A stretch of 64,000 nt of DNA. It comes from Sarocladium kiliense (taxonomy: Eukaryota; Ascomycota; Sordariomycetes; Hypocreales; Sarocladiaceae). The DNA lies in the NCBI GenBank assembly GCA_030734395.1, contig JAUZTG010000011.1:434001-498000 (forward strand), given 5' to 3'. The translations under genes and the position numbers were made by a program. The notes under the pieces are model-generated. The model did no database searches, had not been told where the DNA came from, and saw only the letters and a program-made list of their open reading frames with translations. Below are positions 9,365 to 20,289 of this stretch, in pieces (position 1 is the stretch's first letter; every line of letters begins with the position of its first letter).

Positions 9365-10637
9365 TCAAACCTCCTGCTGGGTGGTAGCACCGATGGCGGC
9401 ACCGTTGATAGGCAATAAGAAATTGCTTGGGCGAACCTTACCATCTGAGCCACGAGCGCCACGCAGAGTCGAAACGTCCACGCTCGCAAAGGAGCTGTTA
9501 GACCACGACGAGTCCGAATTCCACGAGTTGCCAGAGGCAGTAGTACCGCTAATCAAGCTGACCTGTGCACTGCCCTTATTGGAAGCTGCGATGTTGTTGC
9601 GAAGTACTGAAGCAGACTGGCGCATATGAAAGCCCAAATCTCCGTTGTTCCACGCTGTGTTACGCTCAAAGGTTAGCTTGCCGGGGTTGCCATTGTCGAT
9701 GAAGCCTTTCTTGAGGTTACTGAAAGCCATGCAGTTACGGATGATGTGGTTCGCGGGCGGGTTGTCCGTGATGCCGAGTTTGAAACCATTGCCGTCGCCC
9801 TCGAACGGGGAGAAGTTCCAGCGGTTCACGCCATTGCCCCAGGCGTACACCTCCTCCATGAGGACTGGAGAGCCGAACATGAAGAGATCCAGGCCGTCGT
9901 CAACGTTGTCCCAGAGTCGTGCATTGCGGAGGACGTTCCCCTCGCCGGAGCCGCTCTTGCAGGCGAAGCCATCGGCGCTCTCGCCGTTCTTGCGAGGGTC
10001 GCGGTTACGGTACGAGTCAAGCTTATAGACAGTGTTGTTGGCGGAGGCGCCCTCGAGCTGGAAGCCCGTCTCGTAGTTGTCGTGTGTGGAGAGCCCTTCG
10101 TAGTAGTTGTGCGAGGCGTCGCGGGCGTAGATACCGTATGGGCCGTTGATAAGTCTGGTGTTGTACATCAGTCGCGAACGGGCAGTCTGTGAGAAGCAAC
10201 AACATACTCGAGGTTGTAGAAGGCCCAGTACTGGGCGTTCTGGATGTGAAAGATGCCACGCTCAGAGTTAGGCAACGCCTCGTTCAGGGCTTTGGGAGTG
10301 CTGCGAGTTTGTAAGCATCACTCCGACTTTGAGAATACAAGTGGCTGTACCCAGGCATGTTCTCGCCATTGATGATGACCTTCTCGGTGTTGTAGGGACG
10401 GATAGTGATGGGCTGCGTCCTGGTGCCGCTTTTACCAACCTGGATGTTTGCTGAAGGTGCATAAGTACCCGCACGAAGATAAATGACATCGCCAGCAGCA
10501 GCAGCGTCAATGGCCGATTGAATTGATCCATAAGGGCCCTCGAGCGAGCCAGAGCCGGTGCCAGTGGGTGAGACGTAGATGTTTTTAGAGGCAGCGCCGC
10601 TAATGAGCGCAAACAAGTACAGCACTTTGGTCCTCAT
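9365..10637 (-). CDS. Secreted pectate lyase, polysaccharide lyase family 9
   Basis: Three exons (10637-10351, 10300-10208, 10154-9365) joined by 50- and 53-bp introns give a 389-residue protein. A signal peptide (MRTKVLYLFALISGAASK) precedes the family start NIYVSPTGTGSGS and GDVIYLRAGTY, then a right-handed beta-helix. The active site is intact. Counting in this protein, Asp188, Asp212, Asp213 and Asp216 in DGFACK and WDNVDDGLDLF correspond by spacing to the Ca-binding aspartates 209/233/234/237 of Dickeya Pel9A, and Lys252 in NGFKLG corresponds to the catalytic base Lys273. It should cleave polygalacturonate by beta-elimination outside the cell. The sugar transporter on the same strand begins 2.8 kb upstream. 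Confidence 0.92.
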
Positions 10638-10927
10638 CTCGTCGGTATGTTCATATGTTCTCGACAGTCGAAAGTCTAGGATTTGTTAACCAGTAGACAG
10701 GGCGGGAAAAAGATGGCCTTTTCAATCATTTTCAAGCCCCTCATGGATCACGGAGCTCAATCTGACGAACCCTCCTCCGCGACCACCTAGGGGGACAAAC
10801 CCAGTTAGACCAGTATCGATCACAATGTTGAACTCCTGCCCATGTGGACATCGTCTTGGCGTGCGGTGGAAAACAAGGCCCTGGGTAGTTGGGTCCAACC
10901 TTCGGCATAGGTCGGTATGATCTCCGC

Positions 10928-10934
10928 TTGGTGG
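10928..10934 (-). promoter_or_regulatory. CCNCCAA motif (galacturonate-responsive-element-like)
   Basis: On the minus strand the sequence is CCACCAA, about 290 bp before the pectate lyase ATG and in its orientation. CCNCCAA(T) is the reported galacturonic-acid responsive element in Aspergillus pectinase promoters; the eighth base here is G, not T. A seven-base motif with one free position is common by chance, so this is only suggestive. Confidence 0.3.
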
Positions 10935-10952
10935 ACTTATAGAGAACTACCC

Positions 10953-10969
10953 CGGAGCCAGCGGCTCCG
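10953..10969. promoter_or_regulatory. CGG-N11-CCG inverted repeat, Zn2Cys6-type binding-site candidate
   Basis: CGGAGCC-AGC-GGCTCCG has perfect 7-bp arms and so contains CGG and CCG triplets exactly 11 bp apart, the spacing bound by Gal4-type binuclear zinc cluster dimers. It lies about 316 bp upstream of the pectate lyase ATG and 18 bp from the CCNCCAA motif. The regulator is not identified. Confidence 0.4.
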
Positions 10970-11436
10970 CACACGCGTTGACGACGAACGATAAATGAGA
11001 AGCTTGTTCACAATTCGGCGTATTGGCCAGGCTCGTCCCTGTCTTGACATAAAGACATCGTTGCTGACTCTTGCTGATATGAGACAATCATGGTAAGAAT
11101 TAAATATTAAGGTTAGGTTGGGGTAATTGTCGTGGAATTATGGTAGGACTTATGACTTCCATAGCTGGTTGTGTTGTCCCTGCTACAACGACTGGGAACT
11201 CTCAACCTCGCAGCCATGGCGTGAACTGTTTACTATATCACGGTGCCTGCATGCTCTTTCAATTTCATTCTGTTTCTTCAAGTGGTTGATTGTAAATAGT
11301 TGGCATCTCTGAAGTAGTGCAGGCTACATCGATCCGATCTTGGAACTTCGGGCTATGCTATTGGCCCGTGGGACATATCAAATTGCACCGTCCAGGCTTC
11401 GCAAAATCAACGCGTCAAGTCGAACGTAGCATCGAT

Positions 11437-13455
11437 TTAAGAGTCCCTGATATTGACGACGTTTCCAGCGGAATCGACGTCGATCTTGGTCTTCCTCGTG
11501 CTCTCCTTGCGGGGGTTCGGCGCGTTGAAGATGGACGACAGCTCCTCGAGGGTCTTGCCAGCCGTCTCCACAGCGAAGAAGTAGATGATGACAATCTCGA
11601 CCGCGATCCAGACACAATACACGATGTCTAACAAAGTGTTAGCAAATGAGGAGAATAAACTTCAAAGCGAAGAGACATGTCTTACAGAGCTTCCAGCCAA
11701 TCTTCTCCATGCCTTCGCTGATGCCGTACGTGTTGATGACCATGGCAATGTTCAAGAACAGGAAGTTAGCACCAGAACCCTTGGCACGCGTACGGTTCTC
11801 GAGACATTCAACAGCGTAGAGAGTCTGGAGAGGCGTGAAACCCCAGGCGAAGAAGATGCCGAAGAGGTAGATGGCCACGATGACACCGTAGGACAGGCCC
11901 TGGACCGAGTCACTGTGCGCAGAGAAGGCTGTGAGGAGGATGTAGCAGACGAGTGCCGCGCACAAAGAGTACATCATCATGGGACGACGACCGAGCTTGT
12001 CAAGCATGGCCGCACCAGCGATGGCGCCCATCATGGAGAAGATTGGGTTGATGGCGTTGATCAGCAGTTGGGTGTTGGTGTTGTCGATGCCGGCCGTCTT
12101 GATCATTTGTGGCTAAGGAAGGATATTGTTAGCTGCAAGTTGAAAGTGTTTAGGCTGGAAAGTCAGAACGAACCATGAAGTAGCTGACGACGTTGTTTCC
12201 ACTCCACTGGCCAAAGAAGGACATCATGATGACCATGTAACTACGGTCTGTGATCGTTGCATCAGTAACAGTTCCGAAAACATGAAGTCAGCGAAGCAAC
12301 ACTTACATCGCGCAGCAGGAGTGTTGTAAAGCTCGGAAAAGTCCCTAATAGTCGTTAGGTCATCCGCAACTCCCAAGAGAAGATGTGCCACTTTTCTTCA
12401 CTTACCACCACGGGTTCTCGTCGCGGTACAGGTTGCGCTGCTCGATGATCTCACGATACTGCAGCTGCACCAGAGGATGATCGACGTTGCCATCTCCGTG
12501 GTATTTGGCCAGGATTTGTACAGCCTCTTCGGTACGATCCTGGGCAATAAGCCATCGAGGAGACTCTGGGAAGAACATGACAACAACCATGACGACTGCT
12601 GGCATACCGCACTGGACGAGGGTAGGCACTCTCCATGCCCAGGCATTGTCGAAGTGCAAGTTGGTGCCGTAGGTAGTCCATCCAGCCCTATCACCGTCAG
12701 AGATGAGCTTTTGAACAGGCCGGGATCAGACTCACAGGATATTTCCTAGCCACCAGAGGTTGTTGTACATGCCGCTCATGAAACCACGGTACGCTGGGTG
12801 GGACATCTCAACAGCATATGCAGGTGCGGCAGCGGACGCGATGGAGGCGCCGAAGCCCAGCACGAAACGGCCTCCGATGAACCATGAGAGCGTTTGGGCA
12901 GGAGTCTGGATGGCAGTGCCAATGCAAACAATAGCGCAGCCAATGAAGATACACCAGCGACGGCCTAAGCCATCGGCAAGAATACCCATGAACGGGAACT
13001 GAAGACGTCAGCCTTGATATTCAGGACAGAGTGTATGTGGAATCGGAAGCGCAAGGGTAGGGATGGCATACTGCAGCGATCTGACCAAGGTTGTAGGTGA
13101 TGAAGACAATACCGGTGCTTGAACCTGCACCAGACAGGCCGAAGCTTTTCTGGTAAGGTTCCATGGCATTGATAGCACCCATGAGGGATGAACTAGACAT
13201 CTCTTTAGCCCATAATCTCACTGCAAGCTGCACAAATACTTACTCAAAGCCGTTCATCGTCGAGACGAGATAGCACATGGACATGATAACCCAGAGACGA
13301 AGCATACCAGGAGAGACTAGGCTAGGCTTCGACTCGGCGATGGCAGACTCGAGAGCTACCGACGCAGCGGCAACTTCTCGAGTCTGCAGATCACCCATTG
13401 GCTTCTCATCCAACGAGGCACGAGCATCATCTCTGGACTTTCGTGGGACAGACAT
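11437..13455 (-). CDS. MFS sugar transporter (sugar porter family)
   Basis: Eight exons (13455-13244, 13192-13072, 12998-12736, 12687-12406, 12344-12307, 12247-12174, 12112-11686, 11627-11437) give 535 residues, with all phases consistent. The protein has twelve expected membrane helices, the loop motif GRRW after helix 2, an ERSPRWL-class motif as PESPRWLI before the central loop, DKLGRRP at the second half repeat, and a C-terminal VETAGKTLEEL, all marks of the sugar porter family. The N-terminus is a roughly 50-residue polar tail. Sequence alone does not fix the sugar; lactose-permease/hexose-type relatives are closest in feel. Its position upstream of a pectate lyase on the same strand suggests uptake of pectin-derived sugars. 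Confidence 0.9.
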
Positions 13456-14569
13456 GGCGACAGACGGACGGACTGTGTCTCGTGCTCTGACCTGAGGGGG
13501 ATTCGAGCAGATGGGCTTGAGATGAGGAGACTGAGGGGAAACGACACGTGGGTGACCATCGATCTTTTAGATATCTATGGTAGCAGCAGATCGGCTAGGG
13601 CAAGGCCATTCTGACCGAGGAAGCAATGCGTATGGGAGTTACTGTCTGGGGCATAGCTAGGAACTTTCGTCGCAGCAGCTCGGCTCCGTCTTCCCCGAAG
13701 CCCAGACGAAGGGCGAACCCGACTTGGCATCAAGCCTCCATCGGCTCCAGGAAAACACATGCTAGAACTCCAATAGCGCCGAAAAGGAAACAGACCGAAT
13801 CGAACGTGGGGCTTCATTCTCCAGCCTTCATTGGAGCGGAAATGCCCACCCATGGGACACAAGGTTTCGATCGATTACGTTGAAGTGCCGCGAAACAGGG
13901 GAGGGGAGGCGTTAACGGCGCAGTTCCTTGCCAGGATTTGTTCTTCGCTTTTCCCCCGCATCATCTCCGCATGAATGGGGGGATACCCACCCCCAGACTG
14001 ACAAGCATTCGGTCAGATGCGCCGACTAGCAGCAAATGTTTGTGCAAGCCTGGCAGCTCGAGGTAGCCCGAGTTGGCAATGGGGCCGGTCGCTGCTGCAG
14101 AGAACTAGGTCAGGCGGTGTCGGAGGAATTCTCGGAGAGGCAGATTGTCCCCACGGCAGCAGCTCCTATGCCGAGGGTTCGTATTTAACTCATTGTGGCC
14201 TGCTAGAGCGAGATAGGGTGTGCGGCTCTGTGAGGTTTCCAATAGTCTCGAATCCTAGGAACGTGCGCTAAGATGCTTGAGGTCGACGCCCAACTCAAAC
14301 TCAGCGCGATTGGAACATCTGTTGAGAGAACGTATCAAGCATTCGCTAAGGCCTAGGTCCCCTTGCCACTGCCCCTACAAGAATCATGAATGACTCGCAT
14401 TTCAGGAACTCGCCCAACGCCTTTTCTGACTCGTTGCCAGCACCTTTTGTGATGTTCACGTCTCCTCGTGCATGTCTGCGATCAGTACGAGCTGTGCAGC
14501 GGGTTCTCGAAGCGATTCCGCCTTGCACGGCGTTCCGGGGGGTTGCGCGGCTTGCGTGCCGAACCGCTC
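13456..14569. other. Intergenic, promoter of transporter and 3' flank of neurochondrin gene
   Basis: About 1.1 kb with no recognisable gene. The transporter promoter lies on the left, with a CACGTG near 13543-13548 about 90 bp before its ATG. The open frame running leftward from 14744 is antisense or 3' flank and has no motif. Confidence 0.5.
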
Positions 14570-16598
14570 CTACGACGGCGTCACCTCGTTCAGGGTGGTC
14601 AGCACCTCCGCCATATCTGACGCCAGCCCTCGATCGGGAGCGACCGCTTGTTGCAGCGCCGTCGCTATACCGCGCAATGCATGAATCGAATGCACGTATC
14701 TCTTGCGAACTCCCGGCGCCGCCCCCGCGAGTATTGTGCAGCAAAGCATCATGACGCCGACTTCGAACTCTTTCACAATATGCGGCTGTTCCTTCGTGTC
14801 GTAGCTCCAGGCTGCGACGGTGGTGATGAAGTCCAACTGCTCATCCGTCGTGTTCGCTGTATCTGAGTTCTCCAAAGCAGAGAGGAGGACCCGGACAATT
14901 TCGATGCCTCGAGAAGCTTCAGTCTCGTTGTTACTCGTTGTCTCTTCCCTTAGTATGGCACTGAGATCCCTGGTCAGAATCGCCCATCCGCCCTGCTCCA
15001 GGAAGATCGTTCTCCCCTTTCGTAGACTCATCAATGCCTCGAACGCCACGAGTACAGGAGACCTGAAGTCCAGTTTGTGCGATTCACTGGACTGGTACAG
15101 GTCCAAGAACATATCCGTCAAGCCCGTAGCCTCCTTCCGAAGCATCTCGTTGTCGTCTTCTCGCAGCCACAAAGCCAGTGCTCTGACTGCAGATTGGATA
15201 AGAGGGTCCTCATCTGCATTATCCTTCATTGAGTCCCACGCAAGAGTGAAGTGCGACCCTGCGAACGTTTCTGCTGTTCCCTTGCGGGCGTCTGGATGAA
15301 GACCCATAGCTCCTGCTACGGAGGCATCCCATCTGTCACGGAGGTACTCCACAGTAACGGACATAGTCTCTGATATGCCTTTGCGTAACTTGAGTAAGCT
15401 GTCTGGGGCCATGACCATGGTTTCTAACGACTCGTCCTCCAGAGACCTTACGAGAAACCCAACGAAAATGGAAATCGTGTCAAACGCCGAAGCCAGGCGT
15501 CGCGATGTGTGGGCGTATTCTGGTTGATTAAGTTGCTGCAATAGTGATGGAGCAGAGGATCGAATGTCGATAAGCAAAAGATTGACGAAGAGATAGCCGA
15601 AGGGTTTCTCCTCCGTTCGCTTGTCGGTGAACAAGAGCTTGGGGGCTTGGTCTGGATACGACTGAAGTAGTGAAGCAGCAGCATTCGTATAAGCTGCTCT
15701 TGCATTTGCATTTGGCCGACTGACAACGAGGTTCTGGATGTAAGAGACGGCCGTCGTGAGCCATTTCGGGTTGGCCGGCAGGATCTGTGAGCGTGTCAGA
15801 ATGGCTTTCAATAAAATTTTACGATGGGATTCGACATGCATCTGGTGCAGCTTGGCGGAAGAAGCTTCCAAGGAAGCTCAAAAACGTTGTCGCATCAGTA
15901 CTGCGGAACGAAGACGCCAAATTTTGAACAGCAGTGTCGATCTGCGTTCTGAGTGCCACTTGGCTATCCTGGTTGTTCATAGTATTCAGCCATGCGAAGC
16001 TCAGGATATCCATGGCTGCTGCATGCGACGGGGCGATCTCCGTCAGTGGACTGATGTCCTCAAGGCTGACGAAGACAGATGCGCCAGCTTGTGAGCTGAC
16101 AAGCATTTGAAGAAGCTGAAGAAGAAGCTCAGTACTTTCTGGTGACCTGTAACCTCAGTCAGATAACATCTTATTTGAACATGGCTAGCAGGATGAAGCA
16201 TACGTGTGCAACGCTGAAGATACCAGCAGTGGTATCCTGGCTGTAAATCTCGCCTCAGAGCGTGCCTCATCCGGAAGTAATGCTGCGAAGGTATGGAGGA
16301 CGGAGATAGACAAGTCGAGCATATCTTTCGCATTTGCATTCGACGGATTTGACCCGGTGCGAAGAAGTCTGTCCAGAAATTTGACTGATATGCTTGCCCA
16401 AAGCTCCTGGATGGCATCATTCTCTTCTCGCAGCGCCGGAGTGTTGTCCAGCACAGACTTGAGAAGCGCTAAACCGACAAATCTCTGGGTGTCATCCTTC
16501 GCTTTGAGAAGAGTCTTGATCTTCTCGATACTCGCGTGGTCCCCTGAGTGGCCTGTTTCTGGACCCGCCGGGCCCGAAACTTGGGGTTGCTCATTCAT
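14570..16598 (-). CDS. Neurochondrin family protein (DUF1941-type)
   Basis: Three exons (16598-16204, 16146-15840, 15784-14570) give 638 residues. The N-terminal block KDDTQRFVGLALLKSVLD is the recognisable start of the neurochondrin family, followed by FLDRLL and a long all-helical, ARM/HEAT-like body. Animal neurochondrin is a cytoplasmic/neurite protein; the fungal role is unknown to me. Intron 1 is a normal GTATGC...ACAG intron. Intron 2 (15839-15785, 55 nt) starts with GCATGT instead of GTATGT, yet keeps the frame exactly and holds a CTGAC branch site, so it is most likely a GC-AG intron. The gene is divergent from the CLC gene across about 455 bp. Confidence 0.82.
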
Positions 16599-17053
16599 AT
16601 TGAACCTGGTTGGTGATTGATGTGCAGTGAAGGATCAGTTCTTTGGTGCAGACCTGCCCTCCAGCAGTTGCAGATTCGGGAGCCTCCAGAATGGAGGCCA
16701 AAGTACCGAGAGATTGATGAGATTTGAATGAAATTCGTAGGAGCCAGATAAAATTCTGATTTATAGCTGGACTGTACCTCTGTAGAGATATTGGGGAAAG
16801 CATCCCTCCTTCTAGAATGTGCTTCAAGGGTAGCTCGGCACTTGGTGGTGACCCTGCGCAAGATTCCCGTAATCGATAAGCCGCTTCGCCAGGGAGACAC
16901 GACAGCACCAACAGCTCAACACCAAGCTTCCACCATCGCAGCAACCAGCCACCCATTACACCCCTCTCGACCCTCCGATCATCCCCAATCTCGCCTCCCA
17001 CTAGTCGCCAATGCTGGAATGACGAGATTCCCCCGCCTACACACCGTCGCATA

Positions 17054-20045
17054 ATGTCTGGCGCCCAAGCGCATCACGACTTCATCGCCTCCTCGTCTTC
17101 GTCACACTCCCCAGCCGCCAACACGCCCCCCTCGGCCGAGGATCGTGATGAGCTCGACTTCCTCGGCCAAGATGACCATGATGGACTTCAGGATATAGAA
17201 TTTGACTCGAGGCGAAGATCAGCTGGCGAGCGCTTTTCTGGCGACGATGAGAGACTCTACGATGATGACCCGATGCATGGAGATATCGGGGGCACGTCCT
17301 TCTCTTTCAAGCCCCGCCCGAAGCCGTCGCTCATGTCGGTCCCCGGCCGATTTCTCTCCTCATTAACTGGGGGGCTCTCTTCGACATCCGATCGTTCAGG
17401 TTCGAGCACGCCTCTGGGAGGTGGACACCGAGGGAGCAGCTCCCCAGACCACAAAGATGGCCAGGCGGCGCACGATTGGTATACCGAAGGCCCCGGCCGT
17501 CGAGTCGGATATGAAGATCTCACAGCCATTGATTGGATCTTCGAATACACAAAAGAGCGCCAGCGACTGCGGGTCTTGAATTCGTCTGCAAGCGGCCTCA
17601 TGGGCTATGCGCAACACCTTCTCGACGCCAGCCAGGTCTGGATCATCTTGCTTCTGACGGGAATATCAGTCGGCGCCATTGCTGCATTCATCAACATTGC
17701 GTCGGATTGGCTGAGCGATCTGAAATTGGGATACTGCTCCAGCGGGCCTGAGGGCGGACACTTCTACCTCAACAGAGGGTTCTGCTGTTATGGGTATGAC
17801 GCAGGCTATGAGTGTGATGGATGGAAGACATGGGGAGAGGCTGTGGGAATCACGGCTGCGAGTGGCAGATGGCTCGTGGAGTACATCTTCTACCTCATCA
17901 TCGCCGTGCGCGCATGTCCAACTCTTCTATCAAACCTCTTGACTAATCAATATCTCAGGTCACACTGGCGTTTTGCGCTTCGCTCCTTGTTCAGGAGTAC
18001 GCCATTCACGCCAAGCACAGTGGTATTCCAGAGATCAAGACCATCCTCGGTGGTTTCGTTATCCGGAGGCTGCTGGGAGGATGGACTCTGCTCACCAAGT
18101 CCCTCGGTCTGGTATGTGCTTTGTGCTTGTTATCCTACTTGAGGACAGCGTTGCTGACTTCTGACAGATCCTTGCCGTCGCATCAGGCATGTGGCTGGGC
18201 AAAGAAGGACCACTTGTTCATGTCGCATGTTGCTGCGCCAACATCTTCATCAAGCTCTTCAGCACCATCAATGACAATGAAGGTGCGTTCGCCATTAATG
18301 TTCCTCGCATGACACCAGTTACTGATGATTCTGCAGCCCGAAAGAGAGAGGTCCTGTCTGCTGCAGCAGCATCAGGCATCTCAGTTGCATTTGGCTCGCC
18401 AATCGGAGGTGTGCTGTTCAGCCTTGAGGTAGGGCTACCACCTTGTCCACCTATCCTGTGGACACACGGCTCTAACATACAGACAGTCACTGTCATATTA
18501 CTTCCCCGACAAGACCATGTGGCAAAGCTTCGTCTGCGCCATGGCCGCTGCTGTCGTCCTCCAAGCATTCGATCCCTTCCGCTCCGGCAAGCTCGTCCTC
18601 TACCAGACAAAGTACAGCGTTGACTGGCACGGCTTCGAGCTCCTCCCCTACGCCACCCTCGGCATCCTTGGTGTAAGTCATCATACCCCTTTCCTTCTCC
18701 CAAAGCACGAGCTCACACACCATCTCAGGGCATCTACGGTGGACTCTTCATCCGTGCAAACATGTTCGTCGCCCGCTGGAAGAAATCAAACTCCTGGCTC
18801 CCCAACCCTATCATACAAGTCCTCGCCGTCGCGCTCCTCACCGCCCTCATCAACTACCCAAACTTCTACATGAAAGTCCAGTCCACAGAGCTAGTGTCCA
18901 ACCTCTTCGTCGAATGCGCTCAAGTCCTCGACGACCCCATTGGCCTCTGCAAAACTGGCGCTGCCTCCGCCGGCACTATCATCCTTCTCCTCTTCGCCGC
19001 CGTACTCGGCTTCTTCCTTGCGGCCATAACCTTCGGTCTCCAAATCCCCGCAGGCATCATCCTCCCGTCCATGGCCATCGGCGCCCTCATCGGCCGCGCA
19101 GTCGGCATTCTCGTGGAACTCATCGTCCAAAGCGCCCCAGGCTTCTTCCTCTTCCAAAGCTGCAAACCCGACGTTCCCTGCATCACACCAGGCACCTACG
19201 CCATCGTCGGCGCTGCCTCCGCCCTCGCCGGCGTAACCCGCCTCACCATCTCCATCGTCGTCATCATGTTCGAACTCACCGGCGCCCTAACCTACGTCCT
19301 CCCCATCATGGTCTCCGTTATGCTAGCTAAATGGGTCGGCGACGCCTTCTCCCGTCGTGGCATCTACGAATCCTGGATCCACTTCAACGAGTACCCCTAC
19401 ATCGACAACTCAGACGAGATGGTCATCCCCGACGTCCCCGCCTCGCACATCATGACCCGGATCGAAGACCTGGTCGTCCTCACCGCAACGGGTCACACCA
19501 TCGCTTCCCTCAACTCAATCCTCGAATCAAATCCATACCGCGGCTTCCCCGTCATCTCCGACCCCCGTGATGCAATCTTCCTAGGCTACATCTCCCGCGC
19601 CGAACTCTCTTACAACCTCCAAGCCGCCACCTCCCCACCACGCTCCCTCCCCGTCGAAACCGAGGCCTTCTTCACCCACCAACCCCTCGCCGACCCCCGC
19701 ACAACCCTCGACCTCCGTCCCTGGATGGATCAAACACCGCTTACCCTCCCCTCCCGTACAAGTCTCCACCTGGTAGTCTCGTACTTTCAGAAACTGGGGC
19801 TGCGGTATGTGTTGTTCAGTGATAGGGGTGTGTTGCAAGGGCTGCTCACGAAGAAGGACGTGTGGTATGTTCTGAATGGGGCAGATGAGACGAGGCGGAC
19901 GGCGAGTGGTGGTAGTGGAGGGGCCGGATCGCCGAGGAGGAGTGGTGTTGTGAGGGAAGGGAGAGGGGAGGAGGAGGAGAGGGGGTTGCTGAGGGAGCAG
20001 GATGACGATGATGATGATGCTCGGGATAGAGGGTCTATTTTGTAG
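17054..20045 (+). CDS. CLC-type voltage-gated chloride channel/transporter
   Basis: Six exons (17054-17905, 17959-18111, 18168-18282, 18337-18428, 18487-18672, 18729-20045) give 904 residues. A disordered, acidic/Ser-rich N-terminus of about 165 residues is followed by the CLC membrane domain: HSGIPEIK, GKEGPLVHVA with gating glutamate Glu348, GSPIGGVLFSLE, and GxFxP-like GLQIPAGIILPS. Two CBS domains follow (near VPASHIMTRIEDL and RTSLHLVVSYFQKLG). It resembles the ClC-3/Gef1 intracellular group that supports acidification of endosomes, Golgi or vacuole. By spacing (gating Glu + 57, as in human ClC-5), the proton-glutamate position is Ser405 at the exon 4/5 junction. The tail is Gly/Glu/Asp-rich. 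It is convergent with DNA ligase, 244 bp between stops. Confidence 0.93.
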
Positions 20046-20289
20046 ATGTTCAGTGTGGTATTAGCGCGTGTGTATCCATTGTATTTGTGAACAAGCACAT
20101 TTCCATCGCCTCAAGCACTCGTGAGAAACCGTCTTGGTTCATGAAGCAAGTTTCCATTGAAGCCTTCGTAATCCACAGCACCAAGCAAACCCAGCCGAAG
20201 TAAATAGTACTTAAAAGCAAACGCTGAGCCACATGCCAATGACGAACCACAATCGTCCCAAAAGATTCCATGATCACCCTCAACTCTCA

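Larger units (their letters stand above)
10638..11436. other. Promoter region of the pectate lyase gene
   Basis: About 800 bp between the transporter stop and the pectate lyase start, same strand. It contains two candidate regulator sites, listed separately at 10928-10934 and 10953-10969. No gene is recognisable. Confidence 0.5.

Noticed and set aside
9746..10192. Val/Ala-rich plus-strand frames opposite the pectate lyase
   Set aside because: Antisense to conserved PL9 coding sequence with all active-site residues; no motif of their own.
18914..19570. Long plus-strand frames rich in Arg/His/Pro inside the CLC gene, and Glu/Ala-rich minus-strand frames opposite
   Set aside because: They overlap a clearly conserved CLC exon with strong third-position C bias, which keeps other frames open. 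Their composition is artefactual.
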